57,531 nucleotides of DNA from Patescibacteria group bacterium. Lineage in GTDB: Bacteria > Patescibacteria > Microgenomatia > Levybacterales > UBA12049. The translations under genes and the position numbers were made by a program. Within the stretch, counting starts at the first letter, position 1. Each line of letters begins with the position of its first letter. The notes under the pieces are model-generated. The model saw only the letters and a program-made list of their open reading frames with translations, made no database searches and had not been told where the DNA came from. The DNA is taken from the NCBI GenBank assembly GCA_023379465.1, contig JAMCTM010000051.1, forward strand, positions 1 to 57,531, in the 5' to 3' direction. This document shows, piece after piece, positions 19,201 to 27,334 of the stretch.

Positions 19201-20949
19201 TCAATTATTTTCCATCAGGGAAAAAAGTGCTTTTTGGGGGATATTAAACTGGGCTTCTAAGGTAAGTTTTTTCTTTCCTTTTTTCTGCTGCTCTAAAAGC
19301 TTGTCTTTTCGGGTTCTGTCTCCGCCTGACATTTTGGAGAGCACATCTTTTCTGAATGGAGGAATCTCCGAACGGGCAAGTATTTTGCCATCGGCAACTG
19401 CCTGAATAATTTGCCTGTATTGCTTTTTTGGCAGGGCTTCTTTTAACTTTTCTACCTTAATTCTTGCCTCAAGGCCAACCTCGTCTTTATAAATAAGCTC
19501 GGTTAGAATATCTATCGGCCTTTTGTTAATGATAATTTCCAATTCAACAACCTCTGCCGGTCGGAAATCCAATACTTCGTAGTCAATGCTCCCAAAACCC
19601 GAAGAGACGGACTTTATGTCCGAGGCCAACCCTTTGATTACGGTAACATAAGGCATTTCATATCTAACAATGGCATATGATTCGTAATAGGAAATATTAA
19701 TCATCGTATTTCTTTCTTTTTGGCACAAAGACATAATTTTACCCAGATAGTCTTTTGGCGCATAGACAGTCAGGATAATATAGGGCTCTTTAAGGATGCC
19801 GTTTTCGGTTTTATAGATAACCTTGGGCGCTGTTAAGAGAGGTTGAACATTACCTTCTCTCATCAGTCTTTCTCTAATTATTTGGGCATGCAAAAGCCCT
19901 AAAAAGCCGACCCTGAGCCCGGCGCCCAGAAACGAGGAGAAAATTGGCGAGAAGGTTAGAGACGAATCATTGAGACTCAGTTTTTCAACCGCTTCTTTAA
20001 GATTTTGATACCCGTTTTTATCTTTGGAGTACATGTCCAAAAAGACCATCGGCTTAGGGACATTGTACCCGGGAAGAGGCTTAAGAACCGAAGATTCGGG
20101 GTTTAAGGGCGAGAGTGTAATCGTGTCGCCAATTTTACATTCCCTGATATTCTTTATGCCTGTTGCGACATAGCCTATTTCTCCCTGTTTAAGATAGTCT
20201 GTTTTTAGGGGAGAGGGGGTAAGCCAGCCCAGCTCGCTTGCTACTGTTTTAGTCTTTTCCCGTAGAAGTTCAATTTTATCGCCTGTTTTTATTAGACCAT
20301 CAACCACTTTTACATAGGCAACTACGCCTCTGTGCTGATCATAGTAAGCGTCAAATATTAATGCCCTTAGGGGTTCATCCGTTTTACCCTCAGGAGGAGG
20401 AATCTTCCGAATTATTTCTTCAAGAAGCGCATCAACGCCTTGTCCTGTCTTGGCAGATATTAGGAGGATATCTTCTTTGTTAATCTTAAGCATTTCTGTT
20501 AGTTCCTTTGTAACTGTGTCAATTTGGGCATTTGGCAGGTCTATCTTATTAATAACGGGAATAATGGTGAGATTTTCTTTTTTGGCTTCCCTAAAATGAG
20601 CAACGGTCTGCGCCTGGATACCGGCAACCGCATCAACAAGAAGCACGGCGCCTTCACAGCAGGCAAGGGTTCGGGAAACCTCGTAGGAAAAATCCGCGTG
20701 TCCGGGCGTATCAATTAAATTTAAGATATAGGATTTATCATCCAGGGCATAGCTCATTCTGACAGGCGCGAGTTTAATGGTGATTCCGCGCTCTCTTCCG
20801 ATTGGATTTTGGTCCAGGAACTGCTCGTGCATTTTTTCCTTTGGCAGGGTATTTGTTATTTCGAGGAATCTATCTGCCAGGGTTGACTTGCCATGATCAA
20901 CATGGGCGATAATGCAAAAGTTTCTGATATTTTCTTGATTAAGATTCAC
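19201..20949 (-). CDS. lepA: Translation elongation factor 4 (LepA)
   Basis: Ribosome-bound GTPase that back-translocates or remodels stalled ribosomes. The GTPase domain shows AHVDHGKST (about 15-23), RERGITIKLA, DTPGHADF and NKIDLPNA. The LepA-specific C-terminal domain follows, with EVLDFRPAEVVELEIIIN, KRPIDILTELIY and the end region KMSGGDRTRKDKLLEQQKKGKKK. The start is GTG. A TATACT box ends 9 bases before it. Length (582) is slightly short but complete. The gene converges with the preceding surface-protein gene. Confidence 0.95.
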   Translation of the reverse strand: MNLNQENIRNFCIIAHVDHGKSTLADRFLEITNTLPKEKMHEQFLDQNPIGRERGITIKLAPVRMSYALDDKSYILNLIDTPGHADFSYEVSRTLACCEGAVLLVDAVAGIQAQTVAHFREAKKENLTIIPVINKIDLPNAQIDTVTKELTEMLKINKEDILLISAKTGQGVDALLEEIIRKIPPPEGKTDEPLRALIFDAYYDQHRGVVAYVKVVDGLIKTGDKIELLREKTKTVASELGWLTPSPLKTDYLKQGEIGYVATGIKNIRECKIGDTITLSPLNPESSVLKPLPGYNVPKPMVFLDMYSKDKNGYQNLKEAVEKLSLNDSSLTFSPIFSSFLGAGLRVGFLGLLHAQIIRERLMREGNVQPLLTAPKVIYKTENGILKEPYIILTVYAPKDYLGKIMSLCQKERNTMINISYYESYAIVRYEMPYVTVIKGLASDIKSVSSGFGSIDYEVLDFRPAEVVELEIIINKRPIDILTELIYKDEVGLEARIKVEKLKEALPKKQYRQIIQAVADGKILARSEIPPFRKDVLSKMSGGDRTRKDKLLEQQKKGKKKLTLEAQFNIPQKALFSLMENN

Positions 20950-20958
20950 AGTTTCCGT

Positions 20959-20964
20959 AGTATA
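20959..20964 (-). promoter_or_regulatory. -10 box of lepA
   Basis: Minus-strand TATACT ending 9 bases before the GTG at 20949. The -35 region is weak. Confidence 0.35.
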
Positions 20965-20971
20965 ACCTGAG

Positions 20972-22645
20972 TTAGGTAGTTAATCTAGTGCCGTCTATAA
21001 TTTCTTCGCTCTTTGCTAAAATGTCTCTCCAGTTGCCAAGTTTTTTAAAGATCAGTATAAAGGTTGTGGCTTCTTCCACATTCAAGAACCAAGTAAGGAA
21101 AAGATATAAGGAAAGACCCATAAAACTAGAAATACCGGTTAAGATAATGAGGTTAATTGTTCTGGTCGTGTCAAATACAAGCTGATCCAATAGTTTAATA
21201 GGTATGTATAATGCAAATCCGGTAAATACAGTGGCTGTTATAATTTTTGTTACGCTTAGTATCCATTCTTCCTTTTTAAATCCGCCAACCCTTTTATCAA
21301 GAAAGACAAGCATCAGAGAAAGATTAAATATTGCGCTTAAGGAGCTTGCCAGGGCAAGGCTTTCGACGCCGGATTGATAATGAATGACAAAAATATAACT
21401 TAAAATAAGCATTGCGGCCGTAGAGATTGCTCCTATGATAAGCGGGGTTTTTGTGTCGTGGAGAGCATAAAATCCTCTGGATACAAGGTAGATAAGTCCC
21501 TGAGCACTTATTGCTATCGAGAAGAAAGCCAATGTTTTGCCTGTTGATACGGTTGCCTGCCAGTCAAAAGCCGCCGCTCCGTATACCAAGCGGACAATCG
21601 GGATTCTAAGGACAAGAAAAAGTACCGATACAGGCAGAATTAAGTAAAGTAATTGGTTAAAACTCGTAACAAAGGTTTTCTGAAAATCGCCAAGCATCCT
21701 TCTTTCCCTTGACAGGACCGGGAAAGCGGCCTGGGCGATTGTCTGACCAAAAAGTATTACAGGAGCAAAGGACAGTGTTTGGGCATAGTCGAAGATAACA
21801 TAGCTTCTTCCGGATGCGGGAAGAAATGAGATAAGGGACACAACAAGAATTGTGCCAAGCTGAAAACTGCCTATAGACACCATGCGGGGCCACATTAATT
21901 TTAGGGTGTCATATAAACCGGGAGTTTTAAAGATATCCGAAGAAAAGGAAAAATGAGCGGAGAATCCGACCCTCTTAAGCACGGGAAACTGAATTGCCGT
22001 AAAAACGGCAGATCCCAGTATAACCCCATAGGCGGGCGCGAATATGCCTACCTTGCTCGAAAGGGTTATGATACCAAGGATAATGCCGAGATTATAGAAC
22101 GCGGCTGCGATACCGGGAATAAAAAAATGGTTGTATGATTGCAGGAGAGAAGAATAGAAGGTTCCTATCATAAAGATTAATTCACCAACAATGATAATTC
22201 TGGCGATCTTTGTCATAAGAGACATTTGAGAGGCAGAAAAGCCTGATCCCAAATTAATAAGTTCTAAAAAAAAAGGGGCGAATATGAAGAGAATAAGGGA
22301 TAAGATAGAGAAAATAATAAAGGTAATAAGAAAAAGGTCCGATGCCATCTTGTGTCCTTCTTTCTCTTTTCCGTGGGTTAGGTAGTCCGAGAATATCGGT
22401 ATAAAAGCGGATGAAAAGGCAGAGGCTATCAGGAGTTGGAATAAAAAATTAGGCAGGCTAGAGGATGCCAGATATACCCCTAGTGTATTAGAGGCGCCGA
22501 ATATGGCAACAAGAAGTCTTTGTCTGACAAGGCCTAGTATTTGGGACAGGATAACCGTTGCCATTATAATAAAGGCGGCGGAGAGAATATTGGTCTGCCT
22601 TTTTAAAAGTACGTTAACACCTTTCTGCAGTAAGTTTTGGGCCAT
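20972..22645 (-). CDS. murJ: Lipid II flippase MurJ (MviN family)
   Basis: Polytopic membrane protein of the MOP superfamily that flips lipid II across the membrane for peptidoglycan synthesis. The N-terminal region ILSQILGLVRQRLLVAIFG followed by LASSSLPNFLFQLLIASAFSSAFIPIF is diagnostic of MurJ. LSRERRMLGDFQKTF and GRSYVIFDYAQTLSFAPVILFGQTIAQAAFP-like segments are further family marks. About 14 membrane spans over 557 residues. Its start region lies back to back with the rpsT promoter. Confidence 0.93.
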   Translation of the reverse strand: MAQNLLQKGVNVLLKRQTNILSAAFIIMATVILSQILGLVRQRLLVAIFGASNTLGVYLASSSLPNFLFQLLIASAFSSAFIPIFSDYLTHGKEKEGHKMASDLFLITFIIFSILSLILFIFAPFFLELINLGSGFSASQMSLMTKIARIIIVGELIFMIGTFYSSLLQSYNHFFIPGIAAAFYNLGIILGIITLSSKVGIFAPAYGVILGSAVFTAIQFPVLKRVGFSAHFSFSSDIFKTPGLYDTLKLMWPRMVSIGSFQLGTILVVSLISFLPASGRSYVIFDYAQTLSFAPVILFGQTIAQAAFPVLSRERRMLGDFQKTFVTSFNQLLYLILPVSVLFLVLRIPIVRLVYGAAAFDWQATVSTGKTLAFFSIAISAQGLIYLVSRGFYALHDTKTPLIIGAISTAAMLILSYIFVIHYQSGVESLALASSLSAIFNLSLMLVFLDKRVGGFKKEEWILSVTKIITATVFTGFALYIPIKLLDQLVFDTTRTINLIILTGISSFMGLSLYLFLTWFLNVEEATTFILIFKKLGNWRDILAKSEEIIDGTRLTT

Positions 22646-22655
22646 ATTATTTCGG

Positions 22656-22684
22656 TTGCAGTTTATAGTATACCATGCTAAAAT
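22656..22684 (+). promoter_or_regulatory. Promoter of rpsT
   Basis: TTGCAG (22656-22661), a 17-base spacer and TAAAAT (22679-22684), with 6 bases (ATGCCC) to the ATG at 22691. Confidence 0.65.
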
Positions 22685-22690
22685 ATGCCC

Positions 22691-22993
22691 ATGCCAGTTA
22701 TAAAGTCTGCTATTAAAAAATTACGGCAGGATAAAAAAAGGGAAAAAGCGAATAAAAGATGGGAAAATCTTTTGAAAAGTGCTGTTAAGAAAGCCAAGAA
22801 GAATCCGTCTCAATCCAGCCTGAAGCTTGCCGTAAGTCTAACCGATAAGGCATCAAAGAAAAATATAATCCACAAAAATAAGGCCGCCAGGCTAAAATCC
22901 CAACTGGCAAGACTTATTAAGCATGGGAAAAAATCTTCCCCGGAAAAACCGATTTCCAATAAAACCCCAAAAAGACCTAAGGCAAAAAAATAA
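22691..22993 (+). CDS. rpsT: 30S ribosomal protein S20
   Basis: Small basic ribosomal protein binding the 5' domain of 16S rRNA. The sequence MPVIKSAIKKLRQDKKREK and the repeated Lys/Ala helices are typical of bS20. I start at ATG 22691, giving MPVIKSA, and not at ATG 22685 (MPMPVIK), because the -10 box ends at 22684 and the mature S20 start matches. The C-terminal tail is extended and Lys/Pro-rich, giving 100 residues against the usual 85-90. Confidence 0.9.
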   Translation: MPVIKSAIKKLRQDKKREKANKRWENLLKSAVKKAKKNPSQSSLKLAVSLTDKASKKNIIHKNKAARLKSQLARLIKHGKKSSPEKPISNKTPKRPKAKK

Positions 22994-23018
22994 CCTTTTG
23001 CGATATTAAAATTCCGCT

Positions 23019-23047
23019 TTGACAAAGTCTTTAAATTCTCCTAGACT
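23019..23047 (+). promoter_or_regulatory. Promoter of the PilN/PilO gene set
   Basis: Consensus TTGACA (23019-23024), exactly 17 bases, TAGACT (23042-23047), then 6 bases to the ATG at 23054. Confidence 0.72.
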
Positions 23048-23053
23048 GGAAGT

Positions 23054-23614
23054 ATGTATAGCAAAAAAAGCCTGCCTTCAGTAAATCTGGTTCGCAGACA
23101 AGAGAATAGCTTTTTCGACAATCTGCTTAACTGGATTTTAACCTTTGGCCGCTTTCTGATAATTGCGACTGAGTTAATAGCCTTGGGCGCCTTTTTATAC
23201 AGGTTTTCCCTGGATCGTAAATTGGTTAATCTTAATGATCAGATTAAACAGAAAGAGGCTGTTGTCAATCTTTTAAGAGGAAGCGAGCTAACATACCGCA
23301 ATTTACAGGATAGACTGTCTCTTGCCTCCCGGCTTAATGAGTCCGCGGCAGCCAAGAAGAAAATTTTGACAGATGTTATTGCTTTTGCTCCTTCAGGTTT
23401 TTCCTTCGACACGATTATCGAGTCGGGAGACTCTATCATGATAACGGCGCAGGTTACATCTTCTTCCTCCCTGGCGGATTTTATTGATAAATTGAAGAAT
23501 TACCAATATATTGATTCTGTCAGCCTTAACAGCATAGCAAATAAAACATCTCAGTCAAGTATTGCGGTTGGCATTAGTGCGGTCTTAAAGAAAGGTTCGA
23601 CATCGGGATTATGA
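23054..23614 (+). CDS. PilN-like type IV pilus assembly protein
   Basis: Bitopic inner-membrane protein of 186 residues. It has the PilN layout: a short cytoplasmic start with LPSVNLVRRQE (the segment that in PilN binds PilM), one membrane helix (about 35-53), a coiled-coil stretch (about 58-95) and a ferredoxin-like fold ending in ADFIDKLKNYQYIDSVSLNSI. It overlaps the PilO-like gene by 4 bases. PilN/PilO heterodimers align type IV pilus machines or related secretion systems. No pilin or ATPase lies in the window, so the full system must be elsewhere. Confidence 0.8.
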   Translation: MYSKKSLPSVNLVRRQENSFFDNLLNWILTFGRFLIIATELIALGAFLYRFSLDRKLVNLNDQIKQKEAVVNLLRGSELTYRNLQDRLSLASRLNESAAAKKKILTDVIAFAPSGFSFDTIIESGDSIMITAQVTSSSSLADFIDKLKNYQYIDSVSLNSIANKTSQSSIAVGISAVLKKGSTSGL

Positions 23615-24228
23615 AGGTAAATAATTTATATTCAAAATATATATCCGAAAACTATCTTGCCCTCCTGTCTAATTTTAAAGAAAAGAAAACAAGAGATATT
23701 ACCACCCTTGTCTTAACCCTTATCGCCGTATCTTTCTTAGCCGTCTTCGCCATCAATCCTACTCTTTCAACCATCGCTAAGCTAAAAAAACAGCTGGCGG
23801 ACAATCAGTTTGTAGAGGACGCTCTTGTAAAAAAAATAGAAAATCTGTCTGTCTTGAGAAAAAAATATAATTCGCTTCAGAATAGGCTGCCGGTTGTATT
23901 CTCCGCCATTCCCAAATCGCCAAATAACGTGAATTTAATGGCAGAGATCCAGACTATGGCTTTGGATTCAAATGTGGAGGTTGGTCAGTTGCAGGTTGGA
24001 CAAACCGATTTAGCCGGAAGCACTTCCCAGTTTAATTCGCCTAATACCAATTCTTTTATCTTTTTTATTTCGGTTAGGGGTACTTATAATGATATCGTTA
24101 AATTTGTTAATTCTTTAACAAGCTTTGATCGTATAATAACGATTGATTCGCTTTCAATAAATAAGAGTTCAAAGACGAGTCAAGCGCTCCTGGCCAACAT
24201 ACGAGCAAAAGCATATTATATGAAGTAA
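23611..24228 (+). CDS. PilO-like type IV pilus assembly protein
   Basis: Bitopic protein of 205 residues with one membrane helix (about 30-50), a coiled-coil region (LSTIAKLKKQLADNQFVEDA) and a periplasm-like ferredoxin fold (FIFFISVRGTYNDIVKFVNSL, IITIDSLSINK). This is the usual PilO architecture and it directly follows the PilN-like gene with an ATGA overlap. Confidence 0.8.
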   Translation: MKVNNLYSKYISENYLALLSNFKEKKTRDITTLVLTLIAVSFLAVFAINPTLSTIAKLKKQLADNQFVEDALVKKIENLSVLRKKYNSLQNRLPVVFSAIPKSPNNVNLMAEIQTMALDSNVEVGQLQVGQTDLAGSTSQFNSPNTNSFIFFISVRGTYNDIVKFVNSLTSFDRIITIDSLSINKSSKTSQALLANIRAKAYYMK

Positions 24229-24232
24229 GCTT

Positions 24233-24607
24233 ATGAATCAGAAAAACATTCTTTTAGTAATAGTGCCTTTGTCTGCTTTTGCTATTTTGTGGGTAGGTTT
24301 TAGCATTTATCACGAGAGTGTTACCTCGACGATTTCGCAAACCATAAGTACTGCCATAGCGCCTATAAATCCCGGTTTTGATACAAGCATTATAGATAAA
24401 CTTGACAAAAGAACAAAGATAACGCCTGTGTACCAACTGAAGACTGGTTCTCCGAAAAGCCCATCTTCCCAAACCCCAACTGGCAATCTAGGGGCAGAAC
24501 CCGCAAGTAATTCCGCGTCTTTAACCATTTCCCCTTCCGCGTCCTCATCTGCCGCATCGTCCCAACAACAATCATCGCCAAGCGCTTCTCAGGCTGGAGG
24601 AATATAA
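24233..24607 (+). CDS. Short anchored protein with Ser/Pro-rich tail in the pilus set
   Basis: Unrecognised 124-residue protein. One N-terminal membrane helix (about 5-24) is followed by about 40 ordered residues (IIDKLDKRTKITPVYQL) and a low-complexity Ser/Ala/Gln/Pro tail. It sits 4 bases after the PilO-like gene and 6 bases before the LPVTG protein gene. The position is that of PilP in other operons, but no PilP lipobox or fold is visible, so I leave the function open. Confidence 0.6.
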   Translation: MNQKNILLVIVPLSAFAILWVGFSIYHESVTSTISQTISTAIAPINPGFDTSIIDKLDKRTKITPVYQLKTGSPKSPSSQTPTGNLGAEPASNSASLTISPSASSSAASSQQQSSPSASQAGGI

Positions 24608-24613
24608 TTTGCT

Positions 24614-26014
24614 ATGAGGTTAAGTATCTGGCAAAAACGCATCCCTTCTATCTTAGGCATACTAATGATAGTGGTAGGAATAGGGATAACAAGCTATTTA
24701 GTCAAAAGCGGGGTTTTCTTTATTACCAAAGCAAGCCCGGATAATACACCTAGGCAGGTTCGCATAACCAATCTATCGGATTCTTCTTTTAGTGTGTCGT
24801 ATTCTACTACCCAGCGGGTTACAGGTGTTATTTCATTCGGGGTCTCAAGAGACAACCTTAAATACACTGTTTTGGACGACCGGGATCAACAAGGAGGAAA
24901 CGTTGGCTTATACAACCTGCATCACATAACCCTTAAAGACCTTAAGCCATCTACTACCTACTATTTTTCAATAACAAGCGGCAAGGACACATTTCTTAAC
25001 AATAACGCGCCTTTTCAGGTAGCAACCGGCCCTTCTTTGTCTTCCGTCCCTCCTTCTCAAAATCCTATCACCGGCCGTCTGGTGACCCCTAATGGGCAAA
25101 GTCCCCAAGAGGCGTTAATTTATGTGACAACCAACGGGGCGCAAACATTGTCGGCATTGGCAGATAAGAACGGTAATTATGTTTTGCCGATAAACGCGAT
25201 TAGATCCGATAATTTAGATTCTTATGTGTCGGTGTCTCCTGGGACAATTTTTAATATGCTTGCCTTGGATGGCGGATCGGAGACGTCTAATGCCCCGTTT
25301 TATATCAGCCAGGCAAATCCCGTACCCCTTGTGATTCTTTCCAAGAATTATGATTTTACCTCCGGTATTTCTCCCAGTGCCTCTTCATCCGCATCGGCAA
25401 ATACCCACTTTCCCTCTTTTCCAGTCAGTATTTCCGGGTCTCAAATAAAGGTTGGGATAACTGTTCCAAAAAAGAACGAGGCCTTTACAGATCAAAAACC
25501 TGCCTTTAGCGGTACAGCATCGCCAAGCGCTAAGGTAAAGATTGTCATTCATTCAACTCCTATAGAAACGCAGGTTGTGGCCGATGCTAATGGAAACTGG
25601 ACATTCAGGCCGAATCAGGATCTTGCCCCGGGGAATCACACTATTTCTATAACAACCAGAGACAAGTCGGGGATACTTCGGACAATAACACAGCAATTTA
25701 CCGTGTATGCGGCAGGAACACAAATTCAAGGATCGGCTATAATTTCACCAACGCCTACCTCTATTTTAACTCCAACGCCTACCCCAGCGCCTACTCCCAT
25801 AGTGCCCACCGCCAGTCCAACTGCTGTTTTGACACCTACTTTAGCGCCTACCGCAATTGTAATCATGACACCGACACCCTCCCCAGCAGTTATTACAAAA
25901 GCGTCCAAATTGCCTGTAACCGGCAGCAATCAAGCTATTTTGATAGGCGTTTCAGGTATTGTTACAACAGTTGCCGGGGCCGTGCTTTTTCTTCTTTCTC
26001 GTGGCGGAATCTAA
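24614..26014 (+). CDS. Surface protein with fibronectin/Ig-like domains and LPVTG tail
   Basis: 466-residue surface protein. An N-terminal anchor helix (about 12-36) precedes a fibronectin III-like domain similar to the N-terminal domain of purple acid phosphatases (RQVRITNLSDSSFSVSYST, then LKPSTTYYFSITSG). A carboxypeptidase-regulatory-like module follows (ITGRLVTPNGQSPQEALIYV). An Ig-like module covers about residues 285-365 (AFTDQKPAFSGTASPSAKV, GNWTFRPNQDLAPGNHTIS). A long Pro/Thr linker ends in KLPVTGSNQ, a hydrophobic helix and SRGGI. The tail matches that of the 17989 protein. It ends the PilN/PilO set and may be displayed with, or be a client of, that machine. Confidence 0.78.
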   Translation: MRLSIWQKRIPSILGILMIVVGIGITSYLVKSGVFFITKASPDNTPRQVRITNLSDSSFSVSYSTTQRVTGVISFGVSRDNLKYTVLDDRDQQGGNVGLYNLHHITLKDLKPSTTYYFSITSGKDTFLNNNAPFQVATGPSLSSVPPSQNPITGRLVTPNGQSPQEALIYVTTNGAQTLSALADKNGNYVLPINAIRSDNLDSYVSVSPGTIFNMLALDGGSETSNAPFYISQANPVPLVILSKNYDFTSGISPSASSSASANTHFPSFPVSISGSQIKVGITVPKKNEAFTDQKPAFSGTASPSAKVKIVIHSTPIETQVVADANGNWTFRPNQDLAPGNHTISITTRDKSGILRTITQQFTVYAAGTQIQGSAIISPTPTSILTPTPTPAPTPIVPTASPTAVLTPTLAPTAIVIMTPTPSPAVITKASKLPVTGSNQAILIGVSGIVTTVAGAVLFLLSRGGI

Positions 26015-26017
26015 TTT

Positions 26018-27301
26018 ATGAAAATCGCAATCATCGGTGCCGGCTTTACCGGTTTAACAGCCTCTTATATTCTTGCCAAAAACGGACATCAGGTAGAAAT
26101 ATTTGAGAAAGATCCGTTTCCGGGAGGACTGGCGGTTGGTTATAAAGAACCGGGTTGGAGCTGGAGCCTAGAAAAACATTACCATCATTGGTTTACAAAT
26201 GATAAAGCTATACTTTCCTTGGCTAGGGAAATAGATTATAGAGTAATCTCTAAAAGACCGAAAACATCCTCTTTTATAGAAGGTAATATTTATCAGCTAG
26301 ACTCACCCGCGAGTCTCATGCGATTTCCTCTTTTATCAATATGGCAAAGAATCCGCCTGGGATTTATTTTGGGCATTCTGCGTTTAAATCCTTTCTGGAG
26401 GCCGCTTGAGGGATTAAATGCCGCAAAGACACTCAGAAAAATAATGGGTAAAAAAACATATGAAATGATTTGGGAACCTCTTTTGGTAAACAAATTTGGA
26501 AGTTTTACAGAAAACATTTCTTTTACCTGGTTTTGGGCAAGAATTAAAAAAAGGACACCGTCCCTGCGTTATCCAGAGCGAGGATTTTTAGGTTTTGCGC
26601 AGCATCTCCAGAAAGAAATTGAAAAAAGGGGCGGAAGACTTTATTACAATACGGAAGTTAAAGAAATCAAAAATCAAAATGCAAAAGTCAGAATTACAAC
26701 CCAGAACTCAAAAACCGAAGACCGCGAATTCGACAAGGTTGTCGTAACTTTGCCTTCGTTTTTATTTCTAAAGATTGTCCGAGATTTGCCCCTGGATTAC
26801 CAGAAAAAATTAAAAAGCCTAAAAAGCCTAGGCGCAATAAATTTAGTTCTAAGATTAAAAGAACCGTTTCTTAAAGATGGAACCTATTGGCTAAACATCT
26901 GTGATAGTAAGTCTCCTATTATGGCAATTGTTGAACATACCAACTTTATGGATAAAAAATATTATAACAATGAACACATTGTTTATTTGGGAAATTATCT
27001 GCCGATCGGCCATCACTATATGAAACTGACTAAAGAAGAACTTCTCAAAATTTACACTCCTTATCTTAAAAGGATTAATCCTGATTTTGAATCTTGCATT
27101 TTGAACTTTGAACTTTTTAAGGCGCCTTTTGCCCAACCTGTCATTTTTACCAATTACTCCGAAGTTATGCCTCCCTTTGAAACGCCTTTAGACAATGTTT
27201 ATTTAGCCAATATGCAGCAGGTTTATCCTTGGGATAGGGGAACTAATTATGCTGTGGAACTGGGAGAAAAAATCGCAACATTGTTGTTACGCCAAAAATG
27301 A
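26018..27301 (+). CDS. FAD/NAD(P)-dependent oxidoreductase, amine oxidase/PPOX-like
   Basis: 427-residue flavoprotein with an N-terminal dinucleotide-binding fold (AIIGAGFTGLTASYIL), the family second motif around VEIFEKDPFPGGLA, and a C-terminal FAD segment (YPWDRGTNYAVELGEKIA). This is the COG1232 pattern shared by protoporphyrinogen oxidase-like, phytoene desaturase-like and UDP-galactopyranose mutase-like proteins. Beside glycosyltransferases, a role in sugar-donor or lipid-carrier modification is plausible, but no substrate residues settle this. Two heptamer arrays interrupt it, at 26664-26691 and 27084-27118. Confidence 0.8.
   Translation: MKIAIIGAGFTGLTASYILAKNGHQVEIFEKDPFPGGLAVGYKEPGWSWSLEKHYHHWFTNDKAILSLAREIDYRVISKRPKTSSFIEGNIYQLDSPASLMRFPLLSIWQRIRLGFILGILRLNPFWRPLEGLNAAKTLRKIMGKKTYEMIWEPLLVNKFGSFTENISFTWFWARIKKRTPSLRYPERGFLGFAQHLQKEIEKRGGRLYYNTEVKEIKNQNAKVRITTQNSKTEDREFDKVVVTLPSFLFLKIVRDLPLDYQKKLKSLKSLGAINLVLRLKEPFLKDGTYWLNICDSKSPIMAIVEHTNFMDKKYYNNEHIVYLGNYLPIGHHYMKLTKEELLKIYTPYLKRINPDFESCILNFELFKAPFAQPVIFTNYSEVMPPFETPLDNVYLANMQQVYPWDRGTNYAVELGEKIATLLLRQK
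26664..26691 (+). repeat. 7-base-period array inside the FAD oxidoreductase gene
   Basis: AAATCAA, AAATCAA, AATGCAA, AAGTCAG in register. It encodes the polar segment EIKNQNAKVRI in a surface-loop position. Confidence 0.65.
27084..27118 (+). repeat. Second 7-base-period array in the FAD oxidoreductase gene
   Basis: ATTTTGA, ATCTTGC, ATTTTGA, ACTTTGA, ACTTTTT in register. The T-rich orientation is the reverse complement of the TCAAAAT-type units seen elsewhere. It encodes FESCILNFELF. Confidence 0.65.
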
Positions 27302-27334
27302 ATCTCTAATTTTTAATCAATTTCTAATTGCCTA

